Origin: Toxoplasma gondii ME49
Taxonomy: Eukaryota; Apicomplexa; Conoidasida; Eucoccidiorida; Sarcocystidae
Direction of reading: 5' to 3'
Length of the DNA stretch: 64,000 nt
Assembly (NCBI RefSeq): GCF_000006565.2
Contig: NC_031476.1
Location: 6,232,400-6,296,399, forward strand
Shown here: piece after piece, positions 49,231-59,684 of the stretch
Layout of the letters: every line of letters begins with the position of its first letter
Position numbering within the stretch: position 1 is the stretch's first letter
The notes under the pieces: model-generated
Told to the model about the DNA's origin: nothing
Databases searched by the model: none
The model's input: only the letters and a program-made list of their open reading frames with translations
Program-made: the position numbers and the translations under genes

Positions 49231-52200
49231 TTTGTAGATGCAAACCGCTAAAAGGAGACTTAGGAACCCACAGAGCAGCGGCGCACACGGAGAAAGAACA
49301 TGCAAGAGAAAAGGCTGCAGACGAGGTGCGAGGAAAAGACACCTGATGGGGTGCAAGAGGCGCGTTTTCGTGGCGGCCGCGGCGTTGCGAGAAACGAATT
49401 GACAGGCGAGGGGGGAAAGAATAATTCAGAAGGAGGTTCGAACGTTTTTGAGGAAATTTCGTCGAGAGAAACGGAGAACAGGCTTCCGTAGGACCCACTC
49501 TTCCCCGGTGGAGATGAGAGAAGAGACGGGAAGCACCCGCTTGGAGAATCGAGAAGAGACCGGCAACTCGCCGCGAGAGAAAGCGCGGCGGTAGACAGCG
49601 GGAGGTAAGGGTCGAAAACGGAGATTTGTCCAGAAAATCGCAAATCGAGAGGAAGAAGAGACTAGAAAAAGAGAAGATCACACTTGGCGAAAGTTTGAAT
49701 TGGCAAGCGACCAAGCGTAGATTGATCCGAAAGCGCGAGATAAGCTGCCTGACAGCGCCAGGGACACTTGCCTTCAAAGGGTCGTCCTCAAGAGTTCTGT
49801 CCCTTCTCAGAGAGGACATCTGACTCCTGTACGCGTCTCTGCTGGCGACAGGAGGAGAAAGGCGGGAGCAGGCAAAGAGAAGTGGAAATGCGCAAGAGGT
49901 GCGTGAGCAGTAGGGGAAGCTTTGAGGCGTCTTCAGAAAAGGCAACAGGCGATACGGCGGAAGAGAAAAGGAAAATAGCAAAGAGCGAGAGGTTCGGGAA
50001 ATGAGAGCCGGCGACCAGAGCCTGCATGTTACGGCTGGGTGGACTCCGTGCAGGTTGACTGTGAAGATCGCTTTTCGCAAGTGTTCTCCCGAAGGACAGA
50101 CAGTGAAGTAAGAGAGAGAAACCGAGAAAAAATATAACGAAAGGAACGCGGCGATCACGCGGTTCAGAACGTGTTCAGAGCAAGAGAGGTTGGAAAGAGT
50201 ACGAGCGGGGAGGGCAGGCAAAAGGAATCGACACCGGAAGAAACTCGCAGAGAGAAAAAGTGACACTTAGACGAGCTGAGACGCGGGAAAAAGAAGAGGA
50301 AGTCGTGAGCTATTCAACACGTGGGGTGGTGTGAGTCGGTGAAAGACGACAGAAAGGCTACGCGAGGAAGATTCGGCGACACAGAGGCGAGAAGGGAAAC
50401 ACGGGAAAAGCAATTGAGAGCGCATGCACAATCCAGGGGACCGGGACACACCTGGTACCCGCACGCTGTCGCATTTGTGTGTGTACGGAACTCGGGGTTT
50501 GAAAGAAAATTACAGAAGACGAAACGCAGGAACGTTCGCGAGTACAGACAGTCTTCTCTCTAAGCGAAGTGACTTGCTTTTGTTCCACGCAGTGCTTCAG
50601 CCACGGACACGAGTAGTGCGCGGGCAACAGTCCGGAGGCGTCGCGACCAGAAACTCGACAGACAGACGCCATCGAATCCGCTACCACATTTTTGTTGGGA
50701 TCTTTCACGTGTAAACAGAGGGTCACGGGGTACAACACAGTAAACAGAACACCAAACGGTATCACCAGGCGGGCATGCCAGGGACTCGAACTAGAGGGAA
50801 TCCGGCATCAAGCGGAAGTAATGATATTCCTCGTCACGTACAGCAGAGTTCTCATTGAAACCAGACTCCACTGTGGATCTGAAAGATGCAGGACTCCTTC
50901 AATTGTCTCTTCTCGTAGTGGACTTTCGGTTGCAGTGCAACGGCGGGTGTGTATACAGATTACTACGCAGGAGGGGATCTACAGGAGTGTGTGTCAAAAG
51001 AACAGGTCCTGTTTCTGAGGTTCCACGAGAAATCCAGCTGCATGCGATTACGGTTTTTTGAGGATGTTGAGCGTAACGCAACAGAATGCTTGCCTCTCGG
51101 CCTTGTCGCAGCTTCATCTTTTTCAGACACGAAAGCCTTTTCTTGGTAGCAGCGGGCATGCACACAGGAACGTGGTGACCTAGTGAAGAACCGATGCTAA
51201 CTGGTTTTCCGCTTCACAGGCTTGGCAAGGAGCTCCGGAAGCAGCTCAGGAGTCATGTTTTCTGCGTTAAAAGTCAGGTGACATCACAGGCTCTTGCCTT
51301 GCCTACATCCGCTGTTGGCATCCTTCAAGGCCACCGGTGAGAGAACTTTGTCTGTGTAGCAATCAAGAGTGTTTTCACACCAACCTGATAGAAGAATTCA
51401 AGTCAAAACCGCGACCACTGTGGTATTCGGTGGGTGGTTGCCTCCACGTCAGCGCGCAAGTGGTCACCCAAGACTCTGGCACGCCTTCGTTTATCCTTCG
51501 TCCAATCGAAAAAAACTGGGCACGTGGAGTAGAAAAGAACTTCTGGATTGTTGAGCGTCTGGGGAAACTTGCAACAGAGTGTTCAAACATCTACAGCAGT
51601 CTGGCTCTCATTATTCGAGGAAAGAATGAAATAAATGAATGATAACCACCTGGAGACAGGTTGGTCCCGTACTGGCGTTTAACGCTGTGTGACAGCAGAG
51701 ACGAAACTACAGTGGTCACACTGAAAGTTTTACATTTTTCTGATAAGTATGCAACTAGAGAGCGATGCATAAGCTAGTGAAGTAATCCGAAGATATCAGG
51801 GTGAATAATGGTCCACGTTACATGCAATCTCTAAATTATATAACGGTCTTAAGGTACGCAGGGGATAACGAGTCAAATAATATTGAATCTTCCATCCTCG
51901 GGGTGTATCCGTGTCTAGAGGCACCCAGTGAATTTCATCTTGCCACGAGGGTTAGCCGGTCATGCTTCACCAAAAAGTGTGAAAGTACGATGAGTCGCTG
52001 TTTACTGCCGATCGGCTCCCTCTTCGACGATGCCGTCTCGATAGTACTAAGGAAAGGCTTTGTGTCTATGCACCGGCCACAAACATCATGCAGAGTACAT
52101 GGATCGTACAACACAAAAAACTGGCGGTGGATCTTTTTTGGAGCCCTCCTCTGCGGCATTATGTGACCTTTGGAGTTCACAGGACAAGGCTTAGGCTTAG

Positions 52201-54047
52201 AATCACATACTCATGCCCACATAGATTCGCTATATTTGGGCAGTGATTTGTTGCTCTATTAGGGGAGCCAAGGTGTCGTGTTTGCCTAGTGTTGCCAAAA
52301 AAGTGCATGCGGCCAAGTGGCTATGACCCTAAAAGTCAATAATGCAGAGTTCCGCGACAAGCACGCTGTTGTATACTAAGCCATTGACCGATTTATCGGG
52401 GAGCTTTCGCCCTGTTGCACTAAGGTTCTTGATTGTAAATATTGGTACCCAGTTTATGGCAGCGTGCTAATTCAACCTGTCATGTACACCAGGCACCTCC
52501 ACAGCGTGTTCGCACTACAGTTTGGAAACATATATACTGTCGGCTCGCTAAGTGCGAGTCGCGTGACCGTGCGCTGAAAGCCGACGACTCAAAGCACATT
52601 AATGCAGGTAGAAGCGTTTGAGTGCAGTTTCCGAGCGTGTTTCTTTTCTGTTGGAGGCGCGAGATCCATGAGACTTTTTTAGTAGATGCTGTAGTTCTAC
52701 AGCACTCGTACTGCTCCCCTCTCGCTCATGTCGAAATATTTGGAAAATCTACCTATTAGAATCTGTTTGAAATCTTTCCGAAACTGCACTGTGTTCAGTA
52801 GTTTTAGCCTCTTGCTTCCAAGTTCAAAGAGTTGCCGTTTCGGCGATGCGCGCGACACAAAATCGAGTTGGGACGAACATTTTCTTGTTGTAAGTTTTTT
52901 GACCATAAAGTCGATTCACGGCTTCAACAAACAAGGCTCCGCACTCCAAGGCAATGCTTGGACGACCGGTTATACCCATATCGTGCAGGGTTTGACTTGC
53001 TTCCCGCGCATGCCCGAGGACCTCACGCCATGCCTACCTTTTTTATAAATCCCTCGGAATAGCAGCTGCGGCTTACTTTGACCAAACATGAGATGGCAGT
53101 AACACTTTCCCATGAACCGTCTTATGCCGTATGAAACGGTCTTAGTGATCACGACACACCTCAGGGTCACTAATAAAATTCTCCACAGTTGCCAGATGCG
53201 ACATACGGTGGTCTTCGGAAGCTGCTCCACCTGCAAGGTAGCCACGCAGCCCTTACGTGCCCAAACACTCAAGAGCGACCTAGATGATGATGCCAAATAT
53301 GAAACGGGTTCGGGGCTGTGAAACACTTCCGAAAAACTCCACCTGTAGCGGTGGCTGATTTGCCACATTGAAGACAAAGTCTACGTTTACATACCTCTCC
53401 GTTGTGCATTCGCAAACAGTATGTCAGCGACGCCTATCGATACAGAGGAAAGAGGAACGGTGTGACGCGTGCGCATGAACTGAACAGCAGCGGACTCGCT
53501 GGAATCTGTCAGAAGAAAAAAGCACAGTTCTCCCTGTTGTATCCGCAGCGGACTAGAGAGGCAATGGGATCGAGTGGCAAACGGTGCAACTCAAATAATA
53601 CAGTCACCGACCCCCTGCATATTTGGGCGGGTGGTATAACCCAGCACGAACAACAACCAGGCTCCTTATGCTCCCTGTATACCTCTTCGCTGGACCGCTC
53701 AAGACATATACCAGTGTTGGATCTCAATATCCTACAACACTGAGGTCGCTCCTGGCGCGGAGTTCGCCGAAGGTGTCGATGAAATGGTGTCACGCAGCTT
53801 TTTCGAGCTGGACTCTGCGTGCAAAACCATCACTGCGAACAAACGATCTGAGGACACGGAGGTTGCCGTGGCATCTGTGTTCCTGTCGGTTCTTCCCTCA
53901 GTGCTCATGGTCTTCGAAATTCTGCGGCAGCTTGCGACAGATTCGATTTAAACTGAGTTCCTTCCCCATATCCCCCATGGCTCTTCTCTCAGTAACCCTG
54001 AGGCAACCTAAGAGCGAGATATGCCAAGACCACCGTCATTCCAGAAT
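49231..54047. other. CK2 beta 5' region and gene-poor stretch
   Basis: The first 1.2 kb, read on the minus strand, is very CT-rich and is best seen as the CK2 beta leader and promoter; a long open frame there is an artefact of that composition. From about 51300 to 53700 the DNA is more AT-rich, with only short ORFs lacking domains. A short organellar-rRNA-like stretch is listed separately. I see no supported gene. Confidence 0.5.
51837..51870 (+). other. Organellar LSU rRNA-like fragment, possible nuclear mitochondrial insert
   Basis: TATAACGGTCTTAAGGTA (51839-51856) matches a universally conserved segment of bacterial-type large-subunit rRNA with one C-to-T change. Four bases later GGGGATAAC (51861-51869) resembles another conserved LSU segment. 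Apicomplexan mitochondrial rRNA is fragmented, and Toxoplasma nuclear DNA is known to carry many mitochondrial fragments. The surrounding sequence is not recognisable to me, so chance similarity of the second motif is possible. Confidence 0.35.
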
Positions 54048-55931
54048 TCACTGTTCCGGACTAGATCGTTCCGATCCGGCTTCCTCTGGGCTAGCTTCCT
54101 TCGATATGGTTTCCTCAGGGGTAGTTTGCTTTGGCCTTGCTTCTGCACTTCGCGCGTCTGTGGTGGGCTGCATGATGTCGAAGAGGACATCTACCTCGAG
54201 AGATGGGCTCCCCAGGCGAGTTTTGTGGAGCAATTTTTCCGCACTGTCAACGAGGCGCTCCTCGATGCCTCCCTCGGTCTTGATGATAAGCTGGATACGG
54301 GGAATCTCCTTGTTTAGCTTGTCCAACTTTGCACGCCGCTGCGACCCAGAGAGCAGCATTTCTTGAACGACACGCTGAGCCTTGATAACGTCCATGAGGA
54401 TACCAAGTTGATCGTGAATTTCGGCGCCCATCTCCCGCAGAGAAGTCACCATCAATTTCATGATTTTCATCTGGTCTTCTCGCGACGGCGCCGTCGCCAC
54501 TGCCCCTCGCGCGCGCCGCAGTAGGTTTCCTCGGGACTTTTTCAACTCTGCAATCTTCAACTCGGCCCAGTGCCTCCGCAAGGAAAGCTCGAGGTTGGCG
54601 GCCGCAGGCGTAGGCGGGGACAAAGTACTGAGTTCTTGCTCATCCATGCTCGTGGTAATGGACTGCTGGAGCAAGCGCCGATCCTCCTGGCTGTCGAAAT
54701 ATGCGGTAAAAAACTCGATGCTCTGCAGCGGCCCCTGCCGCTCGCGGACTTGCCGCATAGCACTAACAACCCTGAACATGCGAATGGCGTTTGTCAGGCG
54801 CCGGAGCGGCGCCACAACGAGATTCAGGAGTGTCAAGGCGACGATGACCACCTCCGCTGGAGTTGTCAGGCCGACGAGGCTGAAGGGAACAGTGGACCTC
54901 TCGAGGATTTTTCGCGTGCGTACCAGCTGCTTCGACAGGTTTCCGTAAGTCTGGGCACGTCCCTCTGGAGTTCCGACTTGCCGCAATAAATCACCCAGAA
55001 CTCCCGGATTCTTCAGGGTGGCATCATAGAGGGCTGGCCCATACTGTTGGGCTGCGTACGCGGCCGCTGCGACAGCAACCAATACCGCGACGGCGAACAT
55101 CTGGTGCTTTCGCCTCCGGCCTCCGGTAGCCTCAGTCCGTCGTTTCTCATTGTCCGCTTGAAGAACTGTAAGAAGACTACCGCGATTTTCCTCGGGAAAA
55201 AGGAGAGTATAGAGATCCTGCTCCGTAAGCTGCTGGCTTTCGCTTTCCTCGGCGATCTCGGCTGTGGCCGACTTGAGGGTTGAAGTTTTCCTATTGAGCA
55301 CACGGCTGAGCGAGAGACTAAGAATGACGGCGAGCACCGGCACTAGAAAGAGCACACCAGCAGAGGCAATTTCATATGTGGTGATGGCCTTCCTGTCTTG
55401 CCGTCTCCTCTTGACCTGCGTCACTCGGGCGAGTTGCACCTCGGCCCCGTCTTGTGGCTGCTGCACTTTGTTGTCGACGTCACTAAGTGTGCTGACACTT
55501 TCTGCTGGGGGATTGGAAGTGGTTGTGTAGCTGACATTTTCTGCTGGGGGATTGGAAGTGGTTGTGTAGCTGACACTCTCTGCTGGGGGATTGAAAGTGG
55601 TTGTGTAGCTGACACTTTCTGCTGGGGGATTGGAAGTGGTTGTGTAGCTGACACCTTCTGCTGGGGGATCGGAAGTGGTTGTGATGCTGACAGCTTGCTG
55701 CTCCGTCAAAACCCAAAATCCACAAAACAGCAGACCTGCGGCGAAAAGCGGACACAAGGATGCACGCCTCGCCCCAGACAACGGCCGGTTGCCTCGTCGC
55801 CCTACGACCCGCTGCTGCCTCAGACATGCCTGCAGCCCGTAGAAGGGCTCGGCCTTGTTGGTCGCGCAAAATGCCATCACACGGGAAAAAACTGCACGTT
55901 TGAAGGGACGAAAATCTGGAAAAAAAATCAT
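54048..55931 (-). CDS. Multi-pass membrane protein with 13-residue repeats, lineage-specific
   Basis: A single exon of 627 codons from the ATG at 55931, or 609 from the ATG at 55877 (MAFCATNK); the choice is open. Features in order: a hydrophobic segment (SLCPLFAAGLLFCGFWVL) acting as signal or anchor; five 13-residue repeats of the type TTTSNPPAESVSY; a basic stretch (VKRRRQDRK); and hydrophobic segments AGVLFLVPVLAVILSLSL, MFAVAVLVAVAAAAYAA and AEVVIVALTLLNLVV. A long helical region containing AEIHDQLGILMDVIKAQ follows, then a Pro/Glu/Ser-rich tail. No family is recognised. It is divergent from the secreted coiled-coil gene at 58926, with 3 kb between them. Both contain IHDQL and a late RPKQT motif, hinting at a distant relationship. 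Secretory targeting and membrane insertion are likely; function is unknown. Confidence 0.75.
   Translation of the reverse strand: MIFFPDFRPFKRAVFSRVMAFCATNKAEPFYGLQACLRQQRVVGRRGNRPLSGARRASLCPLFAAGLLFCGFWVLTEQQAVSITTTSDPPAEGVSYTTTSNPPAESVSYTTTFNPPAESVSYTTTSNPPAENVSYTTTSNPPAESVSTLSDVDNKVQQPQDGAEVQLARVTQVKRRRQDRKAITTYEIASAGVLFLVPVLAVILSLSLSRVLNRKTSTLKSATAEIAEESESQQLTEQDLYTLLFPEENRGSLLTVLQADNEKRRTEATGGRRRKHQMFAVAVLVAVAAAAYAAQQYGPALYDATLKNPGVLGDLLRQVGTPEGRAQTYGNLSKQLVRTRKILERSTVPFSLVGLTTPAEVVIVALTLLNLVVAPLRRLTNAIRMFRVVSAMRQVRERQGPLQSIEFFTAYFDSQEDRRLLQQSITTSMDEQELSTLSPPTPAAANLELSLRRHWAELKIAELKKSRGNLLRRARGAVATAPSREDQMKIMKLMVTSLREMGAEIHDQLGILMDVIKAQRVVQEMLLSGSQRRAKLDKLNKEIPRIQLIIKTEGGIEERLVDSAEKLLHKTRLGSPSLEVDVLFDIMQPTTDARSAEARPKQTTPEETISKEASPEEAGSERSSPEQ
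55492..55686. repeat. 39-bp coding minisatellite, five copies
   Basis: Five 39-bp units, each beginning CTGACA on the plus strand, keep the reading frame and encode the 13-residue repeats of the membrane protein. Units differ by a few substitutions and there is no length variation. Confidence 0.9.
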
Positions 55932-58925
55932 GGTCACTTAAAGCCGTCTTTCTGGATGGAAAGGGAGGCACTGCGACACTCCACCCCGCAGCTACAAGGG
56001 CGGACGCAGGAACTGCGCTCCCACCTGCACGGCGACCCTGCGACCGTGCCACAGGGGTGCCGCGAACCCCTGATGAGAAGAACACACACGCCCGAGATTG
56101 AAGAGTTTCCCCACATCTCCTTTCGGCGCTGTAAAACACAATGGCAATCTAAAAAAGTCACCCTGATGGCAGAACGTGAGCTGGGCGTCCGAGTGTCCTC
56201 GAAGCGACGTCAAACAGAATTTCATTGTTCTTCGGCACCCTCTGTCAGTCTGCTTTCAGCCTACCGCGTTCGGATACTCGAACTAAACGGTTACACGCTG
56301 TGAAAGCTACAAGATACAAAAACACGAGCTCACTCGCAAGGTGCGCCTGAAGCCTCGAAAACGTTGTCCACAAGCTGAGGAGTTGGGTCATAGAATTAGA
56401 GATGTCCTACGCATTCCGAAGTCTTTTGGCGACATTGACAAGAATATATTCGATTTCGCTCATTTCTCCGGACGGAAATAAGTCACGGGGCCTTTAAGGC
56501 GCTTTCCCGAAGTGATGCACCCATCGCATCTACCGACCTGTCTTTCCGAGAGCAACATCTGCAGAGCTCATGCGCGTGGTCCCGAGGAACCGATGTTAAA
56601 AGACAACTAATGCAAAACAGGGCAGCTTCAATAACGACAAGGAGCAGCATACTTCAATTTTCTTGCTTTAACGCTGCGCAATGGTACCGGCCAGAGCTGC
56701 ACGCAAGTTGTGGACTGTGGGTCCCGGTGCAAAAAAATGGCACGAGAGACCTGGGTGCACAGAAATAACAAATCGGTTTGCCGATGCTCGTCGCCGTGAC
56801 AACATTTCGCCCTGGCGGCCCGGCAGAGCTGTGGCGTGAAGTCTCTAGCGCTGTGCATTCACCTTCCAGAGCCGAGGTCTGAGTCTCAAGTAGAACCAAG
56901 AAGGCTCAGAGAGGCACCTGCACAGCCGAAAAAACAATATCGATCCAGTGTAGGCACAGAACCAATCAGGTAGTAAGGTATAAGATAGTGCGAGGCTTTC
57001 TTGCTGTGGCTGGGAATGAGTACCTCGCTTAAGAGAGGATGAGACAGAAGAACTGGAATGATCGCACAGAAGAGCAGAGGCCGCTCACTACCAGCCACAG
57101 CGCCAGTTCCATCGCAGCTTCACACGCATTCGCAGCATTGTCTTTCCCAAAAAAACATAGAAGTATCGTCACGCTTCTGCAGTTTTGGGAATGGTGGTAA
57201 CTGCTATAACATTGTGCTGTTCTGGGATCCACCGATTAAAGACCAAGCACCGCGGTAGAACTGTCGGTGAGAGTCGCGTTGCGTACTACGATGCACAGAC
57301 GGGCAACATTAATTCCGCCTGGTACGATTTGTATCTTCTTTATTGGTCGATTTAAGAACTCCTTGAGAAGCGTAGCGCAAAATCAACTATCGCAGACGTA
57401 CAAAATCCTGTCTTTGTCTCAACTTTTCTGACCACGGGGGTACACTTCCAAAAAGTGTCGGTAGACACAGCTACACCTGTTCCTAGGACTGCAACTTCTG
57501 CGTTGCACAGATGTCTTACACTTAATCCGGACGCTCAATCGCTTTTCTTTTGCACATACCGTCCTGCACACTGCCTGTAGCTTTCTTCCTTCGAACACAC
57601 TTGTGAGCAGACGGCACATGCGTTTAACTCGCCGCCACGAACGTCTCTTGAAAGCATCAGGGCGTAAAACTGTTGCCCGAACAAGACTTTTTCTCACTTT
57701 CCGCATGTGAGCTTGTGTTGGCGGTCTCGTCTCAAACATCACTGAAGGCCTTCGACCGTGCTCCGTTTGCATACGTCGACCTGGCGCTGCAGTGCAGCAT
57801 GTTGCCGATTTTCAGAGACCAGTGCAACGATGACTGTACGTGTATTATTAATATGAACCCTATGACAGATCCAGCGCATTCAACGGACTGCCCCAGGACT
57901 TCCGCTTTTGCCTGACGATATGGTCACCTGCGGCACACACTCTGAGACCTCATCCGTTGCTATCGTCACGCAAGACAGGATCTCTTTGTTTAATTGGCAC
58001 TTCTGGACCGTTGCGACTGTGCATTCCTACTCTAGACCCAAGGGGGGATTGACAGTTCTGAACGTTACTCGGCTTTAAGTTCCTGTGCGGTGCTGAAGCA
58101 TGTGGTGAGGTCATGACCAGTGAAACACAGAGCATTGGATGAACCCCGTGAGGCGTCGCCGACGGAGTAGTGGTAAGAGACACGGACAAATTAGTAGCAC
58201 TACGGTGGGAGACAAAGACAGGAATATCGAAATGGTTTTGTGGGACCGGGCAAACAGAAAGACAAGCAGGAAATTAAAGGCCATGGCGAGAGTTAGTACC
58301 TAGTTGAATACTGGAGCAGTAGGTGACAGTCGATTCTGGCCGCAGCCAGTGTACCTGGCACCAATTCTGAAAGGGCGACGTTTTGCGTTCACAAGCGTCG
58401 CAGTATCGCCTGGGTGTGTTGTGGAAGCTGAGCCAGAAAAGCTTCACTGGCCCCACCAGCTAGCTTTCTCTTTCGTAGCGCGACGGGTAACTAGAGGGAG
58501 GGTCGTTGCCGGTCTTTGCACACCTTTCCCCAGTGTGAACTGGATTCGTCGCATACCCACAGTAGCGAGAACACCCTTTCTTCAGGTGTGTCCTACGAAA
58601 AAACTCGTTGGTTCGGTTATATTTACATCGGTACCGAGGAGATTCGGTCTGGATGTTTTTCTTTCCGGTATCCTTATGAGCTGCATGCGCGCACCCGCGA
58701 CATAATGAACCGCAGTCCCGATATCTAGGGCCTCTTCAGATGGCAAGCGCTACTCTGTGGTGGTACGGAGAAGGAAGGTTTGCTTTCACCGGTTCTGTAC
58801 AGCGAATGCAGCTGTTTTTGTTTCACACCACCGGCTGACTCCTCGGACGGAACACTTACAGCACGAGTCAGGAACTAAGTTTTTGTCGGCATATTCCTGG
58901 AGGTCCTAAGAGCGCGCCTGCCTCC
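55932..58925. promoter_or_regulatory. Divergent intergenic region
   Basis: Promoters of the repeat-bearing membrane gene (minus) and the secreted coiled-coil gene (plus) should lie at its two ends. ORFs are all under about 135 codons and have no recognisable domain. The 301-codon plus frame that enters from 55398 is an antisense shadow of the minisatellite gene. Confidence 0.5.
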
Positions 58926-59684
58926 ATGATGATCCGTATTTCTGGCCACGTCTGCGGCGGCGGCCGTCCCGGAATTCCTCGATGGAAGAGCGTTCTTCGG
59001 AAATACATTGCATCCTTTTGCTTTTTTGTGGCATGTAAGACGTGGCCGGGGTTCGTGTCCTGCTCCATATGGCGACCACAGGGGACACCGGAGGTAGGAA
59101 GTCTCGGTCACGATGCCGCAGACACTGCAGCGGCCGAGGCTGCCCGCGATGTCTTGTCCGCGTGGTTGCAAGAAGTAAAGAGCTTGATAGAAACAGCAGC
59201 ATACGGTGTACGTGGAGTTGCGAACGACGTGGTTGATGGGCACATCGTTGAGGAGGCTCTAGGGATGACATACGACATCCATGACCAGCTCCAGAAGCGG
59301 ATAGCCGAAGAGGCAAAAGCGTCCGAGGTTCGTATTGCCCAGGCGAGGGAGAAAGCCAGCCAGATCCTTGAAAGACTTCAGAAACTGGATCTCTCTTCCA
59401 TAAGTTCCTCAATTCAGCAGGTACCGGCTAGAGAGCTCCGAGAGCTCCTCTCTCTGTTGGCGGTGCCTCGGATGCCCTCACTTTCCTTACCTCAAATCAG
59501 CATAAGCTTCAACAAAGACCCAAACTCCGAAACAGATGAAAATAACCAAGACAAAGGTGCGGAAGAGGCACAACGACCGAAACAAACGGCCTCAGATGCA
59601 ACAGCCGAAGACGTTGAGGCGGAAATCGACAAGAGTCAAGTCCCTCCCAGCGACGACATTGTACAGAGCACCTCAGATGTTTAG
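58926..59684 (+). CDS. Secreted coiled-coil protein, lineage-specific
   Basis: A single exon of 252 aa from ATG ATG at 58926. A basic N-terminus precedes a hydrophobic core (YIASFCFFVACKTWPGFVSC, about residues 27-46) that fits a recessed signal sequence. The rest is helical: an Ala-rich segment, then YDIHDQLQKRIAEEAKASEV and a heptad-like stretch to QILERLQKLDLSSI, then LSLPQISISF and an acidic Glu/Asp/Gln-rich tail. No family is recognised. The arrangement (signal, helical body, acidic tail) is common among Toxoplasma secretory-organelle proteins, but localisation is inference. The IHDQL and RPKQT motifs are shared with the divergent neighbour at 54048-55931. Confidence 0.7.
   Translation: MMIRISGHVCGGGRPGIPRWKSVLRKYIASFCFFVACKTWPGFVSCSIWRPQGTPEVGSLGHDAADTAAAEAARDVLSAWLQEVKSLIETAAYGVRGVANDVVDGHIVEEALGMTYDIHDQLQKRIAEEAKASEVRIAQAREKASQILERLQKLDLSSISSSIQQVPARELRELLSLLAVPRMPSLSLPQISISFNKDPNSETDENNQDKGAEEAQRPKQTASDATAEDVEAEIDKSQVPPSDDIVQSTSDV

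Noticed and set aside
49124..50266. 380-codon minus-strand ORF upstream of CK2 beta
   Set aside because: It is Ser/Leu/Phe-rich as expected from CT-rich leader DNA, and its end overlaps CK2 beta exon 1 in the wrong frame.
53623..56303. Plus-strand ORFs (247 and 301 codons) opposite the minisatellite membrane gene
   Set aside because: Their repeated CWGIGSGCVAD units are simply the reverse strand of the 39-bp repeat. The minus frame has coherent membrane segments and a clean stop.
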